A program made the position numbers and the translations under genes. A stretch of 64,000 bases of DNA from Actinopolymorpha pittospori (GTDB lineage: Bacteria > Actinomycetota > Actinomycetes > Propionibacteriales > Actinopolymorphaceae): positions 5,766,001 to 5,830,000 of the forward strand of contig NZ_JADBEM010000001.1 in NCBI RefSeq assembly GCF_014873875.1, read 5' to 3'. The notes beneath the pieces are model-generated. The model did not search any database and was not told where the DNA came from. It saw only the letters and a program-made list of their open reading frames with translations. Positions within the stretch are counted from its first letter, which is position 1. Every line of letters starts with the position of its first letter. Below are positions 27,311-36,064 of this stretch, piece by piece.

Positions 27311-27374
27311 TTGACAGTCGATACGGTTCCGCGATTACTGTTCGGCCAAGTTTCTGCTGTCGAATCGAATCGAC
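27311..27374 (+). promoter_or_regulatory. Promoter of the solute-binding protein gene with operator 3
   Basis: TTGACA at 27311-27316 is followed after 17-19 bases by ATTACT/TACTGT (27334-27341). GTCGAATCGAATCGAC at 27359-27374, a near-palindrome of the same 16-bp layout as operators 1 and 2, lies in the leader 20 bases before the start codon. Confidence 0.55.
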
Positions 27375-27394
27375 GATCCACGATGGAGGACGCG

Positions 27395-29506
27395 ATGGCA
27401 GGGTCCGACGAACTCACCAGGCGCCGCCTGCTCTTCAGCGCAGCCCTGGTCGCCGGCTCCGTCGCACTGGGAGCGTGCAGCGCGGGGGAGGGCGGCGGCA
27501 CCACACAGGGCGCCGCGAAGCCGAGCGGGACGCCGACGAGAAAGGGCTCGGCCACCAAGGCGGTGGCGCCTCCTCGGCAGTTGTCGGAAGCACCGATGCT
27601 CGCCGATCAGGTGAAGGCCGGAAAGCTCCCGGCACTGAAGGAACGCCTGCCCGCCAAGCCCTACGTCATTCCGCACTACTGGGCAGAGCCCGGAAAATAC
27701 GGTGGCAACCTTCGGCTGGTCTGCTCGGCGACCAACGACGACTCCATCAAGGAGTACATGTACGGCCACTCGCCGCTGCGCTGGCTCAACGACGGCCTCG
27801 ACATCGGCCCCGGCCTCGCGGAGAGTTGGGAGTCCAACGAGGACGCCTCGGAATGGACGCTGCACTTCCGTGCGGGACTGCGGTGGTCCGACGGCACGAA
27901 GTGGACGACCGCCGACGTGATGTTCTGGTGGGAGGACATGGTCCTCAACGAGGAGTTCTCCGAGGGCATCCCCGACGAGGCACGCTCGGGCACCGGAACC
28001 GTCGCCAAGGTCACTGCACCCGACGAGTCGACCATCGTCCTGACCTACGACGCGCCGAGCCCGACGGTCCCGGACATGATCGCGAACTGGGTCAAGCGGG
28101 GGATCGCCGGTTCGTGGATGGAACCCAAGCACTACATGCAGGAGTTCCACCCGAAGTACAACAAGAGCGTCGGCGCGGACTGGACGACGACGTTCGACCA
28201 GAAGCGCAACGCGATCCTCAACCCTGACGTGCCGGCCATGACCGGATGGCGCCTGACGTCGTACAAGGAGGGGAGTGCGACCAACTGGGAGCGCAACCCC
28301 TACTACTGGGTGGTCGACCGCGAGGGACGCCAGTTGCCCTACGTCGACACGCTCTCCTTCCAGGCCGTCACCAACGTCGAGACGCGCAAGCTGCAGATCC
28401 AGACCGGACAGTTCGACTTCGTGCACGGCCCGTTCGCCGGTCTCGACCTTTCTGACATCTCCGGGCTGAAGAGCAGCCAGACGAAGAACCAGATGCAGGT
28501 TCTTCTGTGGGACAGCGGATCCGGCACCGGATCGGTGTTCTTCTTCAGCCTGGACTACGACGAGCCGGCGATGCGCGCGCTGATCCGCAAGCCGGAGTTT
28601 CGTCAGGCGTTGTCGCTGGCCTTCGACCGGTCCGAAGCCCGCAAGGCCATCTACTTCGACACGGGCCAGCCGACCACGGGTGCGTACGGTCCGAAGACGC
28701 GGGAGTTCAACCGCGCCGACGGTCCGACGATGTACAAGCAGTGGCGGGAGTCCTGGGTCGACTTCGACCCGGACCGGGCCAAGGCGATGCTCGACAAGCT
28801 CGGCGTGGTCGACAAGGACGGCGACGGCATGCGGGAGAAGCCTGACGGCAGCAAACTCGTCGTCCGGCTGGACTATCCGGCCGATGAGGACGCGGCCGGT
28901 GAGCACATGAAGAAGAACCAACTCCTGAAGAAGTGTTGGGACGCCATCGGCATCGACACCAGACTCAGCCCGGTCCCGCCCACCGCCTTCGAGGACCAGT
29001 GGGCGCAGGGCAAGCTCATGACGACGACCGCGTGGGAGTGCAGCACGATGAGCGTCGCGGCCGACATGATCTGGCTGATGCCGATGGAACCGTCGCGATG
29101 GGCGCCCCTGCAGGGACAGTTCTACGCGGTGCGTGGAACGCCGGACGAGAGCCGTGAGAAGGACGTCGATCCGTACAAGCGCACACCGCCACGAGCCGAA
29201 CCCGAGCCGGGTGGCCCGGTCGAGCGGCTGTGGAAGCTCTCCGACCAGGTGCGCGTCGAGGTCGACCAGGTCAAGCGGGACAAGCTCGTGTGGGAAATGA
29301 TCAAGATCCACATCAAGGAAGGCCCGTTCTTCATGGGCGCGGTCGCCAACTATCCCCGGATCGAGCTTGTCAAGCAGGGCTTGCGCAACGTGCCGACGCG
29401 TGAACAGACAGCCCTCGGTGGCCTGGTCAACGACTGGCACCACCCGACGCCGGCCGCCTACGACCCCGAGTCGTGGTTCTGGGACGACCCCGCGGCACAC
29501 GCCTGA
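27395..29506 (+). CDS. ABC transporter solute-binding lipoprotein (SBP family 5)
   Basis: Extracytoplasmic binding protein of the oligopeptide/dipeptide/oligosaccharide class, 703 residues. The N-terminus has a twin-arginine-like stretch ELTRRRLLFSAALVAG and the lipobox LGAC, so it is probably exported folded and lipid-anchored. The SBP_bac_5 domain begins near YGGNLRLV and includes LAESWESNEDASEWTLHFRAGLRW in two parts (a signature stretch near residue 140). ATG 27395 follows GGAGG at 27385-27389. No permease or ATPase gene lies nearby, so it is an orphan component. Context with two LacI regulators, ThuA and an oxidoreductase favours a carbohydrate-related ligand. Confidence 0.9.
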   Translation: MAGSDELTRRRLLFSAALVAGSVALGACSAGEGGGTTQGAAKPSGTPTRKGSATKAVAPPRQLSEAPMLADQVKAGKLPALKERLPAKPYVIPHYWAEPGKYGGNLRLVCSATNDDSIKEYMYGHSPLRWLNDGLDIGPGLAESWESNEDASEWTLHFRAGLRWSDGTKWTTADVMFWWEDMVLNEEFSEGIPDEARSGTGTVAKVTAPDESTIVLTYDAPSPTVPDMIANWVKRGIAGSWMEPKHYMQEFHPKYNKSVGADWTTTFDQKRNAILNPDVPAMTGWRLTSYKEGSATNWERNPYYWVVDREGRQLPYVDTLSFQAVTNVETRKLQIQTGQFDFVHGPFAGLDLSDISGLKSSQTKNQMQVLLWDSGSGTGSVFFFSLDYDEPAMRALIRKPEFRQALSLAFDRSEARKAIYFDTGQPTTGAYGPKTREFNRADGPTMYKQWRESWVDFDPDRAKAMLDKLGVVDKDGDGMREKPDGSKLVVRLDYPADEDAAGEHMKKNQLLKKCWDAIGIDTRLSPVPPTAFEDQWAQGKLMTTTAWECSTMSVAADMIWLMPMEPSRWAPLQGQFYAVRGTPDESREKDVDPYKRTPPRAEPEPGGPVERLWKLSDQVRVEVDQVKRDKLVWEMIKIHIKEGPFFMGAVANYPRIELVKQGLRNVPTREQTALGGLVNDWHHPTPAAYDPESWFWDDPAAHA

Positions 29507-29522
29507 GGCCTTACGACCCAAG

Positions 29523-29563
29523 GGGCCCGGTTGGTTCGGATGAACTCCGAACCAACCGGGCCC
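29523..29563. terminator. 18-bp perfect hairpin terminator
   Basis: Arms 29523-29540 and 29546-29563 are perfectly complementary over 18 bases (outer end GGGCCCGG, inner end TTCGGA) around the loop TGAAC. It lies between the convergent solute-binding protein and GNAT genes. Confidence 0.85.
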
Positions 29564-29607
29564 TCGACATCAGGGATCACCCGCGCCGCCACCGACGGAG
29601 CGAGCCG

Positions 29608-30429
29608 CTACGCGCCCGGTGCGGGCATGGCCTCGCAGGCGGTTCCGACCACCTGGAAGCCGACCCGCTCGTAGACACTCGCGGCCTCCACCGAGGCAGC
29701 GGACAGGAACGACAGCGAAACGCCGTGCGTGGCGGCGTCGGCCACCAGCGCGGACGTCACCGCCGCGCCGATGCCGCGCCGGCGGGCCGAGGGAATCGTG
29801 CCGATTCCGGTGATCTCGGCCACCTCCGAGCGGGGATGGTAGCTCCCGCCCCCGATCGGTCCTGACGCGTCCACGGCGGCGGCCCACCGGATCAAACCGC
29901 GCCGGGTCAACTGCCGCATGTAGTCCACGCGTTCGACGCGCATGCCCGAGACGAGCTTGTCGCGTTCGGCCGGACCGGCCGAACCCACCGCGGTTCCAGC
30001 CCATCCGAAAGCGAGATCGACCGCGCCCACGGCGACGGCGAACTGTGGATCGTCGGGATCGAGAAAGAGGATCGAGACTCCGTCCGGTGGTGTCGGGCGG
30101 GACGGCTCACCAAGAACCAGGAGCGGCCGGCGTTCGACCGCGAGCCCCGCCTTCTCGGCAGCCTCGGCGAGTCCGGGAGAGGTCTCCAGTACCCACTCGA
30201 AGGAGACAGGTACGCCCAACTCCTCCTGGCGGGCACGAACGGCATCGACGTCCGTCACGGTGAAACCACCGGAGTGGCCGAGACGGGGCCGAGCGTAGTA
30301 GGGCCACGCCCCGCTGGAGACGAAGAGCGTGAACGGCCCGATGTCCTCGGTCTTGGCATTCGCGCGGGGAGCGGTGTCGTAGTAGTGCTCGATGCGCGGT
30401 AGGGCCTGCGCGGGTCGCACGATGGTCAC
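29608..30429 (-). CDS. GNAT-family N-acetyltransferase
   Basis: Protein of 273 residues with a C-terminal acetyltransferase domain: ITGIGTIPSARRRGIGAAV is the acetyl-CoA binding loop and SVEAASVYERVGFQVVGTA the closing helix and strand. The N-terminal half has a second, degenerate module (TLFVSSGAWPYYARPRLG). GTG 30427-30429 is the start. Substrate unknown. Confidence 0.82.
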   Translation of the reverse strand: MTIVRPAQALPRIEHYYDTAPRANAKTEDIGPFTLFVSSGAWPYYARPRLGHSGGFTVTDVDAVRARQEELGVPVSFEWVLETSPGLAEAAEKAGLAVERRPLLVLGEPSRPTPPDGVSILFLDPDDPQFAVAVGAVDLAFGWAGTAVGSAGPAERDKLVSGMRVERVDYMRQLTRRGLIRWAAAVDASGPIGGGSYHPRSEVAEITGIGTIPSARRRGIGAAVTSALVADAATHGVSLSFLSAASVEAASVYERVGFQVVGTACEAMPAPGA

Positions 30430-30549
30430 CCGGCATTATCCCCAGAGCCGCCTGTGTACGCCCGCATCGCGCGTCGTGTCGCACACGGACACCCAACCCG
30501 GCCGGCGTCGCCGAACCGAGCCGATGTGTTCCCGCCGGTGCGTTCAGGT

Positions 30550-30915
30550 TCAGGCCGTCGGACGGCCGTCGCCCGGGCCCTGGCTGTCCTGCGACGGCCG
30601 GTCGCTGTCGGTCTGGCCGCTGGCCTGACCACCGGCCTGACTGCCCAGGAAGAACTGCACGCTGCCCTGAGCGTCGACCTCGGCGTCGAGCACCATCTCC
30701 TCGAGCATGCTCGAGGCGCTCTCCTCCAGGAACACACGGGCACCCTGCTCCTCGACAACCTCGTCGCCGGCCGTCGGTTCGGCCGCGACCGCGAGGCTGA
30801 GGCTCTGCTGGTCCTCAGGCTGTGCGGTGATGCGGAGACCCGCGCTTCCCGGAAGCTCAGGGCTGTTCGTCAAGGACTGGATGACGAGGGCAGCGTTGTT
30901 CGTGAGTGCAAGCAA
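30550..30915 (-). CDS. HesB-like (A-type scaffold fold) protein without cysteines
   Basis: Protein of 121 residues from TTG 30913-30915, with GAGGAGC upstream on the minus strand. The first 95 residues follow the HesB/IscA domain (LALTNNAALVIQSLTN, GLRITAQ, EQGARVFLEESASSMLEEMVLDAEV). It has none of the three cysteines that bind an iron-sulfur cluster in IscA, so an assembly role is doubtful although databases usually call such proteins Fe-S assembly protein HesB. The C-terminus is a Gly/Ser/Gln-rich tail. Confidence 0.8.
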   Translation of the reverse strand: MLALTNNAALVIQSLTNSPELPGSAGLRITAQPEDQQSLSLAVAAEPTAGDEVVEEQGARVFLEESASSMLEEMVLDAEVDAQGSVQFFLGSQAGGQASGQTDSDRPSQDSQGPGDGRPTA

Positions 30916-31121
30916 GATTGCTCCTCAGCTTGAGATGTGTGGCCGGGGACTCCGACCCACCCACCTGGAACGGCGTGCGTCAACGCGACACGGTGGGCCC
31001 AACCGGCTGGCAGGTGGCGAATCACTCCCCGGATGCGCTGGACGCCGGTGATTCCACCCTTGCCCCTGATCGGCGATGAGTCAAACCCTGCGTGTCGGGC
31101 CCGAGCGGAGATGATGGAGAG

Positions 31122-31856
31122 GTGACCAGTGAGCCCCCTGCACCGGAGCCTTCCGGCCCTGTCCAGCCCGGTCCGCTGCCCAGCGCCGAACAGCCACCAC
31201 CCCGATGGGGAATCCCCACCGCCATCGGGTCCCTGCTTGGTTTCATCATTCTGTCCAACGGGGTGGTCATCGGACTGAGTACGGTCGGCGTCGACTCGAC
31301 CACGGCCCAGATCGTCGCGATCCTGGTCGGCTGGCTGTCTCTGGGGGGTTGGCCCCTACTCGCGGCGCGGCGGCGTGGTAACGGTCCGCGTTCGGACTTC
31401 GCGCTGGCGTTCCGCCCGCGCGACCTCGGCATCGGCCTCCTCGCCGCGCTCGTCGTCTACGTGGCCGGGGCGGTCTACCTGGTCGTCTACCTGTCGTTGA
31501 CAGGAGCCGAGCCCACGTCCGCGCTGGGAACGACGGCGGAGGGGGCCGGCGCGTCGTGGCAGGTCGTCGTTCTCGCCGTCCAGGCCCTGTGTGCACCGTT
31601 CGTGGAGGAACTCCACTTTCGCGGCTTGTGGTGGGGAGCGTTGCGCCGCCGCGGCCTGGCCACCTGGCTGACGTTACTGGTGACGGCCCTGCTGTTCGCC
31701 GTCGTCCACTTCGAGCCGACCCGGGTGGTGTTCCTCTTCGCGGCGGGACTCGCGTGCGGCTTCGTCCGGATGCGGACAGGCCGCCTCGGCCCGGCGATCG
31801 TCACCCACTTCCTGGTCAACCTGCTCGCGGCGGTCGGTCTGCTGAGCCTGCTCTGA
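31122..31856 (+). CDS. CPBP-family intramembrane metalloprotease
   Basis: Membrane protein of 244 residues. After a proline-rich cytoplasmic N-terminus there are about seven hydrophobic segments. The Abi/CPBP motifs are present: EELHFRGLWWG (EEXXXR-type), FAVVHFEP and IVTHFLVN. GTG 31122 has GGAGAG directly before it; GTG 31092 is an alternative. Bacterial members are linked to prenyl-protein-type processing or bacteriocin immunity; nothing here points to one role. The 206-base divergent gap to the HesB-like gene contains no gene I recognise. Confidence 0.85.
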   Translation: MTSEPPAPEPSGPVQPGPLPSAEQPPPRWGIPTAIGSLLGFIILSNGVVIGLSTVGVDSTTAQIVAILVGWLSLGGWPLLAARRRGNGPRSDFALAFRPRDLGIGLLAALVVYVAGAVYLVVYLSLTGAEPTSALGTTAEGAGASWQVVVLAVQALCAPFVEELHFRGLWWGALRRRGLATWLTLLVTALLFAVVHFEPTRVVFLFAAGLACGFVRMRTGRLGPAIVTHFLVNLLAAVGLLSLL

Positions 31857-31922
31857 CCCCGCGCGCCGGGCGAAGTCCGCGCTGGCCACCGCCGCGCGGA
31901 CGGGGTAGGCGAGAATGGCGGC

Positions 31923-32861
31923 GTGGCAGTGTATGTCGACGAGGCCATCGTGCTCCGCACCCACAAGCTGGGCGAGGCCGATCGGATCATCACGCTGCTC
32001 ACCCGGCACCACGGGCGGGTACGCGCGGTCGCCAAGGGTGTCCGCCGTACGACCTCGCGCTTCGGCGCCCGGCTCGAGCCCTGCTCCTACGTCGAGCTCC
32101 AGCTCGCCGTAGGGCGGTCGCTCGACATCATCACCCAGGCCGAGATCCGCCGGCCGTACGCGGAGGCGATGTACGCCGACTACGGTCGCTACACCACGGC
32201 CACCGCCATGCTGGAGACCGCCGAACGTCTCACGGTCGAGGAACGCGAACCAGCGACCCAGCAGTTCCTGCTCCTCGTCGCCGCCCTGCGGGCACTCGCC
32301 GAGGGGGCCCACGCACCCGGCCTCGTCCTCGACTCCTACCTGCTCCGCTCCCTGTCGGTCGCCGGCTACGCGCCGTCCTTCGACGCCTGCGCACGGTGCG
32401 GCTCCTCCGGACCTCACCGGGCCTTCGCCGCCGCGTCCGGCGGAATGGTCTGCGCCGACTGCCGTCCCGCCGGCGTCGCGATGCCGGCACCGGAGACGAT
32501 CGCACTGCTCGGTGCGCTGCTGGCCGGTGAGTGGGCGGTCGCCGATCCGAGTGCGCTGCGTCACCGCCGAGAAGCGACCGGTCTGGTGTCGGCGTACCTT
32601 CAGTGGCACCTGGAGCGTGGTCTGCGGTCCCTGCCGCACGTCGAACGGCTCGAGCCGGGGATCCTTGCCCATCCCGCGAGGAGCGACGGGCAGGATGGGG
32701 ACGAGGCCGACGTGACCGAACCAGGCGGGACCGGACCAGGCGGGACCGAACCGGACGGGACCGACGGGACCGAACCACACGGCGCGAGGTCCACCGACTC
32801 GACCAACGACCTGAGCGACGACGTGAGCAGTGACGTGACGATGAACACAGGACGGGTGTGA
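31923..32861 (+). CDS. recO: DNA repair protein RecO
   Basis: Recombination mediator that loads RecA through RecFOR, 312 residues. The N-terminal OB fold reads YVDEAIVLRTHKLGEADRII and the zinc site is CARCGSSG with CADC further on. The ordinary RecO domain ends near residue 255. Beyond it lies an acidic, repetitive tail (GGTGPGGTEPDGTDGTEP) and then a Ser/Asp/Thr stretch that is not part of the family. GTG 31923 has GAGAAT at 31911-31916 upstream, compatible with a leaderless start. It overlaps uppS. Confidence 0.94.
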   Translation: MAVYVDEAIVLRTHKLGEADRIITLLTRHHGRVRAVAKGVRRTTSRFGARLEPCSYVELQLAVGRSLDIITQAEIRRPYAEAMYADYGRYTTATAMLETAERLTVEEREPATQQFLLLVAALRALAEGAHAPGLVLDSYLLRSLSVAGYAPSFDACARCGSSGPHRAFAAASGGMVCADCRPAGVAMPAPETIALLGALLAGEWAVADPSALRHRREATGLVSAYLQWHLERGLRSLPHVERLEPGILAHPARSDGQDGDEADVTEPGGTGPGGTEPDGTDGTEPHGARSTDSTNDLSDDVSSDVTMNTGRV

Positions 32862-33718
32862 TCTCCCGGATGAGTCCCAGTATCCGTGCCGGGCTGCGCA
32901 GGCGGAGCACCGTTCGCCCGCCCAAGCAGATTCAGCCACCCGACCCGCATCCGACCGGCGCCCAGCCGCCGGAGATTCCACCGGAGCTGGTGCCCAACCA
33001 CGTCGCCCTGGTGATGGACGGCAACGGCCGGTGGGCAAAGGCGCGGGGTCTCCCGCGTACGCGTGGGCACGAGCGCGGCGAAGGTGCCCTCTTCGACGTC
33101 GTCAAGGGCGCCATCGAGATCGGTGTGAAGACGCTGTCCGCCTACGCCTTCTCCACCGAGAACTGGTCGCGCTCACCGGATGAGGTGCGCTTCCTGATGG
33201 GCTTCAACCGCGAGGTCATCCACCGCCGGCGAGACGAACTCGACGCGATGGGTGTGCGGGTGCGGTGGGCGGGGCGTCGTCCCCGGCTGTGGAAGAGCGT
33301 GATCAGCGAGCTCGAGGAGGCCGAGGAGCGCACCCGCGACAACGACGTCCTCACGCTGCAGTTCTGCGTCAACTACGGCGGTCGCGCGGAGATCGCGGAC
33401 GCCGTACGGGCCCTGACCAAGGACGTCGAAGCCGGGAAGCTGCGGTCGGACCGGATCGACGAGAAGGTCGTGGCGAAGTACCTCTACCAGCCCGACCTGC
33501 CCGACGTCGACCTGTTCGTCCGTTCCTCGGGGGAGCAGCGGACCTCCAACTTCATGCTCTGGCAGTCGGCCTACGCGGAGTTCGTGTTCCTCGACACGCT
33601 CTTCCCCGACTTCGACCGGCGCCACCTGTGGGAGGCGATCGAGATCTATGCCAGGCGCGACCGCCGGTTCGGCGGTGCGGTGCCGAACGAGGTGAGTGGC
33701 GACCTCGGCGCGACCTGA
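32858..33718 (+). CDS. uppS: Isoprenyl transferase (undecaprenyl diphosphate synthase type)
   Basis: Cis-prenyltransferase that makes polyprenyl diphosphates for peptidoglycan and other envelope carriers, 286 residues. The catalytic segment VALVMDGNGRWAKARGLPR carries the essential Asp, and LSAYAFSTENW, LFVRSSGEQRTSNFMLWQSA and DFDRRHLWEAI are family signatures. GTG 32858 overlaps the recO stop. ATG 32870 is an alternative. The first 40 residues are a basic, Pro-rich extension. Confidence 0.95.
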   Translation: MISRMSPSIRAGLRRRSTVRPPKQIQPPDPHPTGAQPPEIPPELVPNHVALVMDGNGRWAKARGLPRTRGHERGEGALFDVVKGAIEIGVKTLSAYAFSTENWSRSPDEVRFLMGFNREVIHRRRDELDAMGVRVRWAGRRPRLWKSVISELEEAEERTRDNDVLTLQFCVNYGGRAEIADAVRALTKDVEAGKLRSDRIDEKVVAKYLYQPDLPDVDLFVRSSGEQRTSNFMLWQSAYAEFVFLDTLFPDFDRRHLWEAIEIYARRDRRFGGAVPNEVSGDLGAT

Positions 33719-33727
33719 GTCGCGACG

Positions 33728-34147
33728 TCAGCGCGCGGCGGCCGCCGCGGCTCGGGCACACTCGGCGCAGGTGCCGAAGACCTCGATGGTGTGCGTGACG
33801 TCGACGAAGCCCGCCTCGGCGGCGACGCGTTCGGCCCAGCGCTCGACGGCCGGTCCCTGAACCTCGACGGTGCGCCCGCAGGACCGGCACACCAGGTGGT
33901 GGTGGTGCCGCACCGTGGCGCAGCGGCGGTAGACGGTCTCACCGTCGTCGGTACGGATGGCGTCAACCTCGCCGGCGTCCGCCAGGGACGCGAGCGTGCG
34001 GTAGACGGTGGTCAGCCCCACGGCCTCGCCACGTCCCCGCAGCAGCGCGTGGATGTCCTGCGCGCTGCGGAAGTCGTCGACGCCTTCGAGAACCTCCGAG
34101 ACCGCCGTGCGCTGCCGGGTCGACCGCAGCTTCTGGCCGGTGCTCAT
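33728..34147 (-). CDS. zur: Fur-family regulator, probably zinc uptake regulator Zur
   Basis: Metal-responsive repressor of 139 residues. The winged helix contains RSAQDIHALLRGRGEAVGLTT, then VYRTLASLADAGEVD. Metal-binding features are HHHHLVCRSCG and CAEC (two CXXC pairs for the structural zinc). ATG 34145-34147 has AGGAGG 8 bases upstream; an open frame reaches GTG 34156, but that codon lies inside the ribosome-binding site. Its place 127 bases after znuB and the Zur-type box at znuA identify it as Zur rather than Fur. Confidence 0.92.
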   Translation of the reverse strand: MSTGQKLRSTRQRTAVSEVLEGVDDFRSAQDIHALLRGRGEAVGLTTVYRTLASLADAGEVDAIRTDDGETVYRRCATVRHHHHLVCRSCGRTVEVQGPAVERWAERVAAEAGFVDVTHTIEVFGTCAECARAAAAAAR

Positions 34148-34274
34148 CCGGGCCACCTCCTCCCTCGTGATCCGGTTCCATTCTCGCGTACCCCGGTCGG
34201 TGTGGAACGTTCCCGCACGGCCGCGTCCGGCCGTCCGTTCACGCGACGACCGGGGCGACCGGGCCGCCGGACGA

Positions 34275-35246
34275 TCATCGTTCCTCGTAGTGCTCGTCGT
34301 AGTGTGCGCCGTGCGGTGCGTGCCGGTGCCCGTCGTGCAGGTAGTCGACGTGGTCCTGGTGCGAGACGGACGCGTGCCCGCAGACGGGCCCGTGCCGGTG
34401 CAGGTGGTCCTCGGCCTCGGTGTGGGGACGCCGGAGGGCGGCTCCCAGCGCCGTGCCCGCGACCGTGAGGACGAACACCGCGATGGCGGCCAGGACGATC
34501 GTCGCCCCTGACGGTGTGTCGGCGTAGTACGACGTGAAGATCCCGCCGACGGTGACCACGACGCCGATCACCATGGCGGCCGCCACGGTGCCGGCGAAGC
34601 TGCGGCCGAGACGTTGCGCGATCGCCACGGGCACGATCATCAGTGCGCTGACCAGCAGCAGCCCGACCACCCGCATGGACACCACCACGGTCACGGCGAC
34701 CATGACGGCAAGGACGATGTTGACCGCGAGTACGGGCAGGCCGGCCGCGCCCGCGTACTCCTCGTCGGCGCCGACCGTGAAGAACAGGCGGGACATCCCG
34801 AGCGTCACGACCAGGACGACGGCCGCGAGGACGGCGAAGACCACGAGGTCACCGGGTGTGGTCGAGGTGATCGAGCCGAACAGGTAGGAGTTGAGGTTCG
34901 CCGGGGTGCTCCCGGGCGCCTTGGCGAGCAGGACCACGCCACCGGCGATGCCGCCGTAGAACATCACCGCGAGTGCGACGTCGCTGTTGGTCCGCCCCTT
35001 CGCCCGCATGAACTCGATCACCACCGCGCCGAGCACCGTGCAGACGAGGGCACTCCACACGGGCCCGGACCTGGTGAGCAGGCCGATCCCGACTCCGGTC
35101 AGCGCCACGTGGCCCATGCCGTCGCCGATGAGGGCGAGCCGTCGTTGGACGAGATAGATCCCGACCGCGGGCGCGGACAACCCGATGAGCAGGGCCGCGA
35201 GCAACGCCCGTTGCATGAAGTCGAACTGCAGGATTTCCATGGTCAT
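34275..35246 (-). CDS. znuB: Zinc ABC transporter permease ZnuB with His-rich tail
   Basis: Membrane permease of 323 residues with about eight to nine hydrophobic segments. It starts with FMQRALLAALLIGLSAPAVG and has the ABC-3 loop RLALIGDGMGHVALTGVG. After the last helix (near residue 270) comes a cytoplasmic tail of about 50 residues containing 13 histidines (HLHRHGPVCGH, HDGHRHAPHGAHYDEH), which could bind zinc. The ATG overlaps the znuC stop (ATGA). Confidence 0.93.
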   Translation of the reverse strand: MTMEILQFDFMQRALLAALLIGLSAPAVGIYLVQRRLALIGDGMGHVALTGVGIGLLTRSGPVWSALVCTVLGAVVIEFMRAKGRTNSDVALAVMFYGGIAGGVVLLAKAPGSTPANLNSYLFGSITSTTPGDLVVFAVLAAVVLVVTLGMSRLFFTVGADEEYAGAAGLPVLAVNIVLAVMVAVTVVVSMRVVGLLLVSALMIVPVAIAQRLGRSFAGTVAAAMVIGVVVTVGGIFTSYYADTPSGATIVLAAIAVFVLTVAGTALGAALRRPHTEAEDHLHRHGPVCGHASVSHQDHVDYLHDGHRHAPHGAHYDEHYEER

Positions 35247-36064
35247 CCCACGATTCCGAAGCTGTCGCCCGGCTCGGGCGCCGGCGGGGAGTGGGGGTCG
35301 GGGTCGGCGCCGGCGAACCGACGGAGCACCGAGGGGGTGGGTGGGCCGTCGTAGGCGACCCGGCCGTGACCGAGGACGACCGTACGGCGTACGAGCGCGG
35401 CGATCGGTCCGATCTCGTGCGTCACGATGAGCAGCGTCACCCCCGTCGAGGTGAGCTTGGTCAGGGTCCTGGTGAGGATCTCCTGGTTGGCGACGTCGAC
35501 GCCCGCGAACGGCTCGTCCATCACGAGCAGGTCGGGCTCGCCCGCGAGCGCCCGGGCGATCAGGGCCCGGCGCTGCTGTCCGCCGGAGAGCGTGGAGATC
35601 TGGGCGTGGGCCTTCTCGGCCAGGCCAACGGTCGCGATGGCGTCCGTGACGACGCCGCGGTCGGCGGAGCCCAGCCAGGGCATCAGCAGGGGGCGACGGG
35701 CGAGGCGGCCGGAGGCCACGATCTCCTCGACCGTTGCGGGTACCCCACCACCCACGGTGTGTCGTTGGGGGACGTAGCCGATCCGGGCGCGGTCCCGCTG
35801 CCGTGTGATCGGTGTCCCGAAGAGTTCGAGTGATCCCGAGGAGAGCGGCACCAGCCCGAGGATCGCCCGCACGAGCGTGGACTTGCCCGAGCCGTTGGGG
35901 CCGAGCAGTGCGACGACGTCTCCGGGTACGACATCGAGGTGGACGTCGCTCAGCACCCGCTGACCCGCATAGGCGACCGCCCCGCCGCGGATACGCACGA
36001 CGGGGGGCTGGGTGATGTCGGTGTGGGCGGTGCCGGAGGCACTGCCGGCCGGTCCGATGCTCAC
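35243..36064 (-). CDS. znuC: Zinc ABC transporter ATP-binding protein ZnuC
   Basis: ATPase of 273 residues. Walker A is LLGPNGSGKST, the signature LSGGQQRR, Walker B LLVMDEPFAGVD and the switch histidine lies in IVTHEIG. Both gene ends overlap neighbours as ATGA, so znuA-znuC-znuB is one translationally coupled operon on the minus strand. Confidence 0.95.
   Translation of the reverse strand: MSIGPAGSASGTAHTDITQPPVVRIRGGAVAYAGQRVLSDVHLDVVPGDVVALLGPNGSGKSTLVRAILGLVPLSSGSLELFGTPITRQRDRARIGYVPQRHTVGGGVPATVEEIVASGRLARRPLLMPWLGSADRGVVTDAIATVGLAEKAHAQISTLSGGQQRRALIARALAGEPDLLVMDEPFAGVDVANQEILTRTLTKLTSTGVTLLIVTHEIGPIAALVRRTVVLGHGRVAYDGPPTPSVLRRFAGADPDPHSPPAPEPGDSFGIVG

Noticed and set aside
27335..29521. 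A 728-codon minus-strand open frame opposite the solute-binding protein gene
   Set aside because: Shadow of a GC-rich gene; no recognisable domain, and it runs across the promoter region and the terminator.
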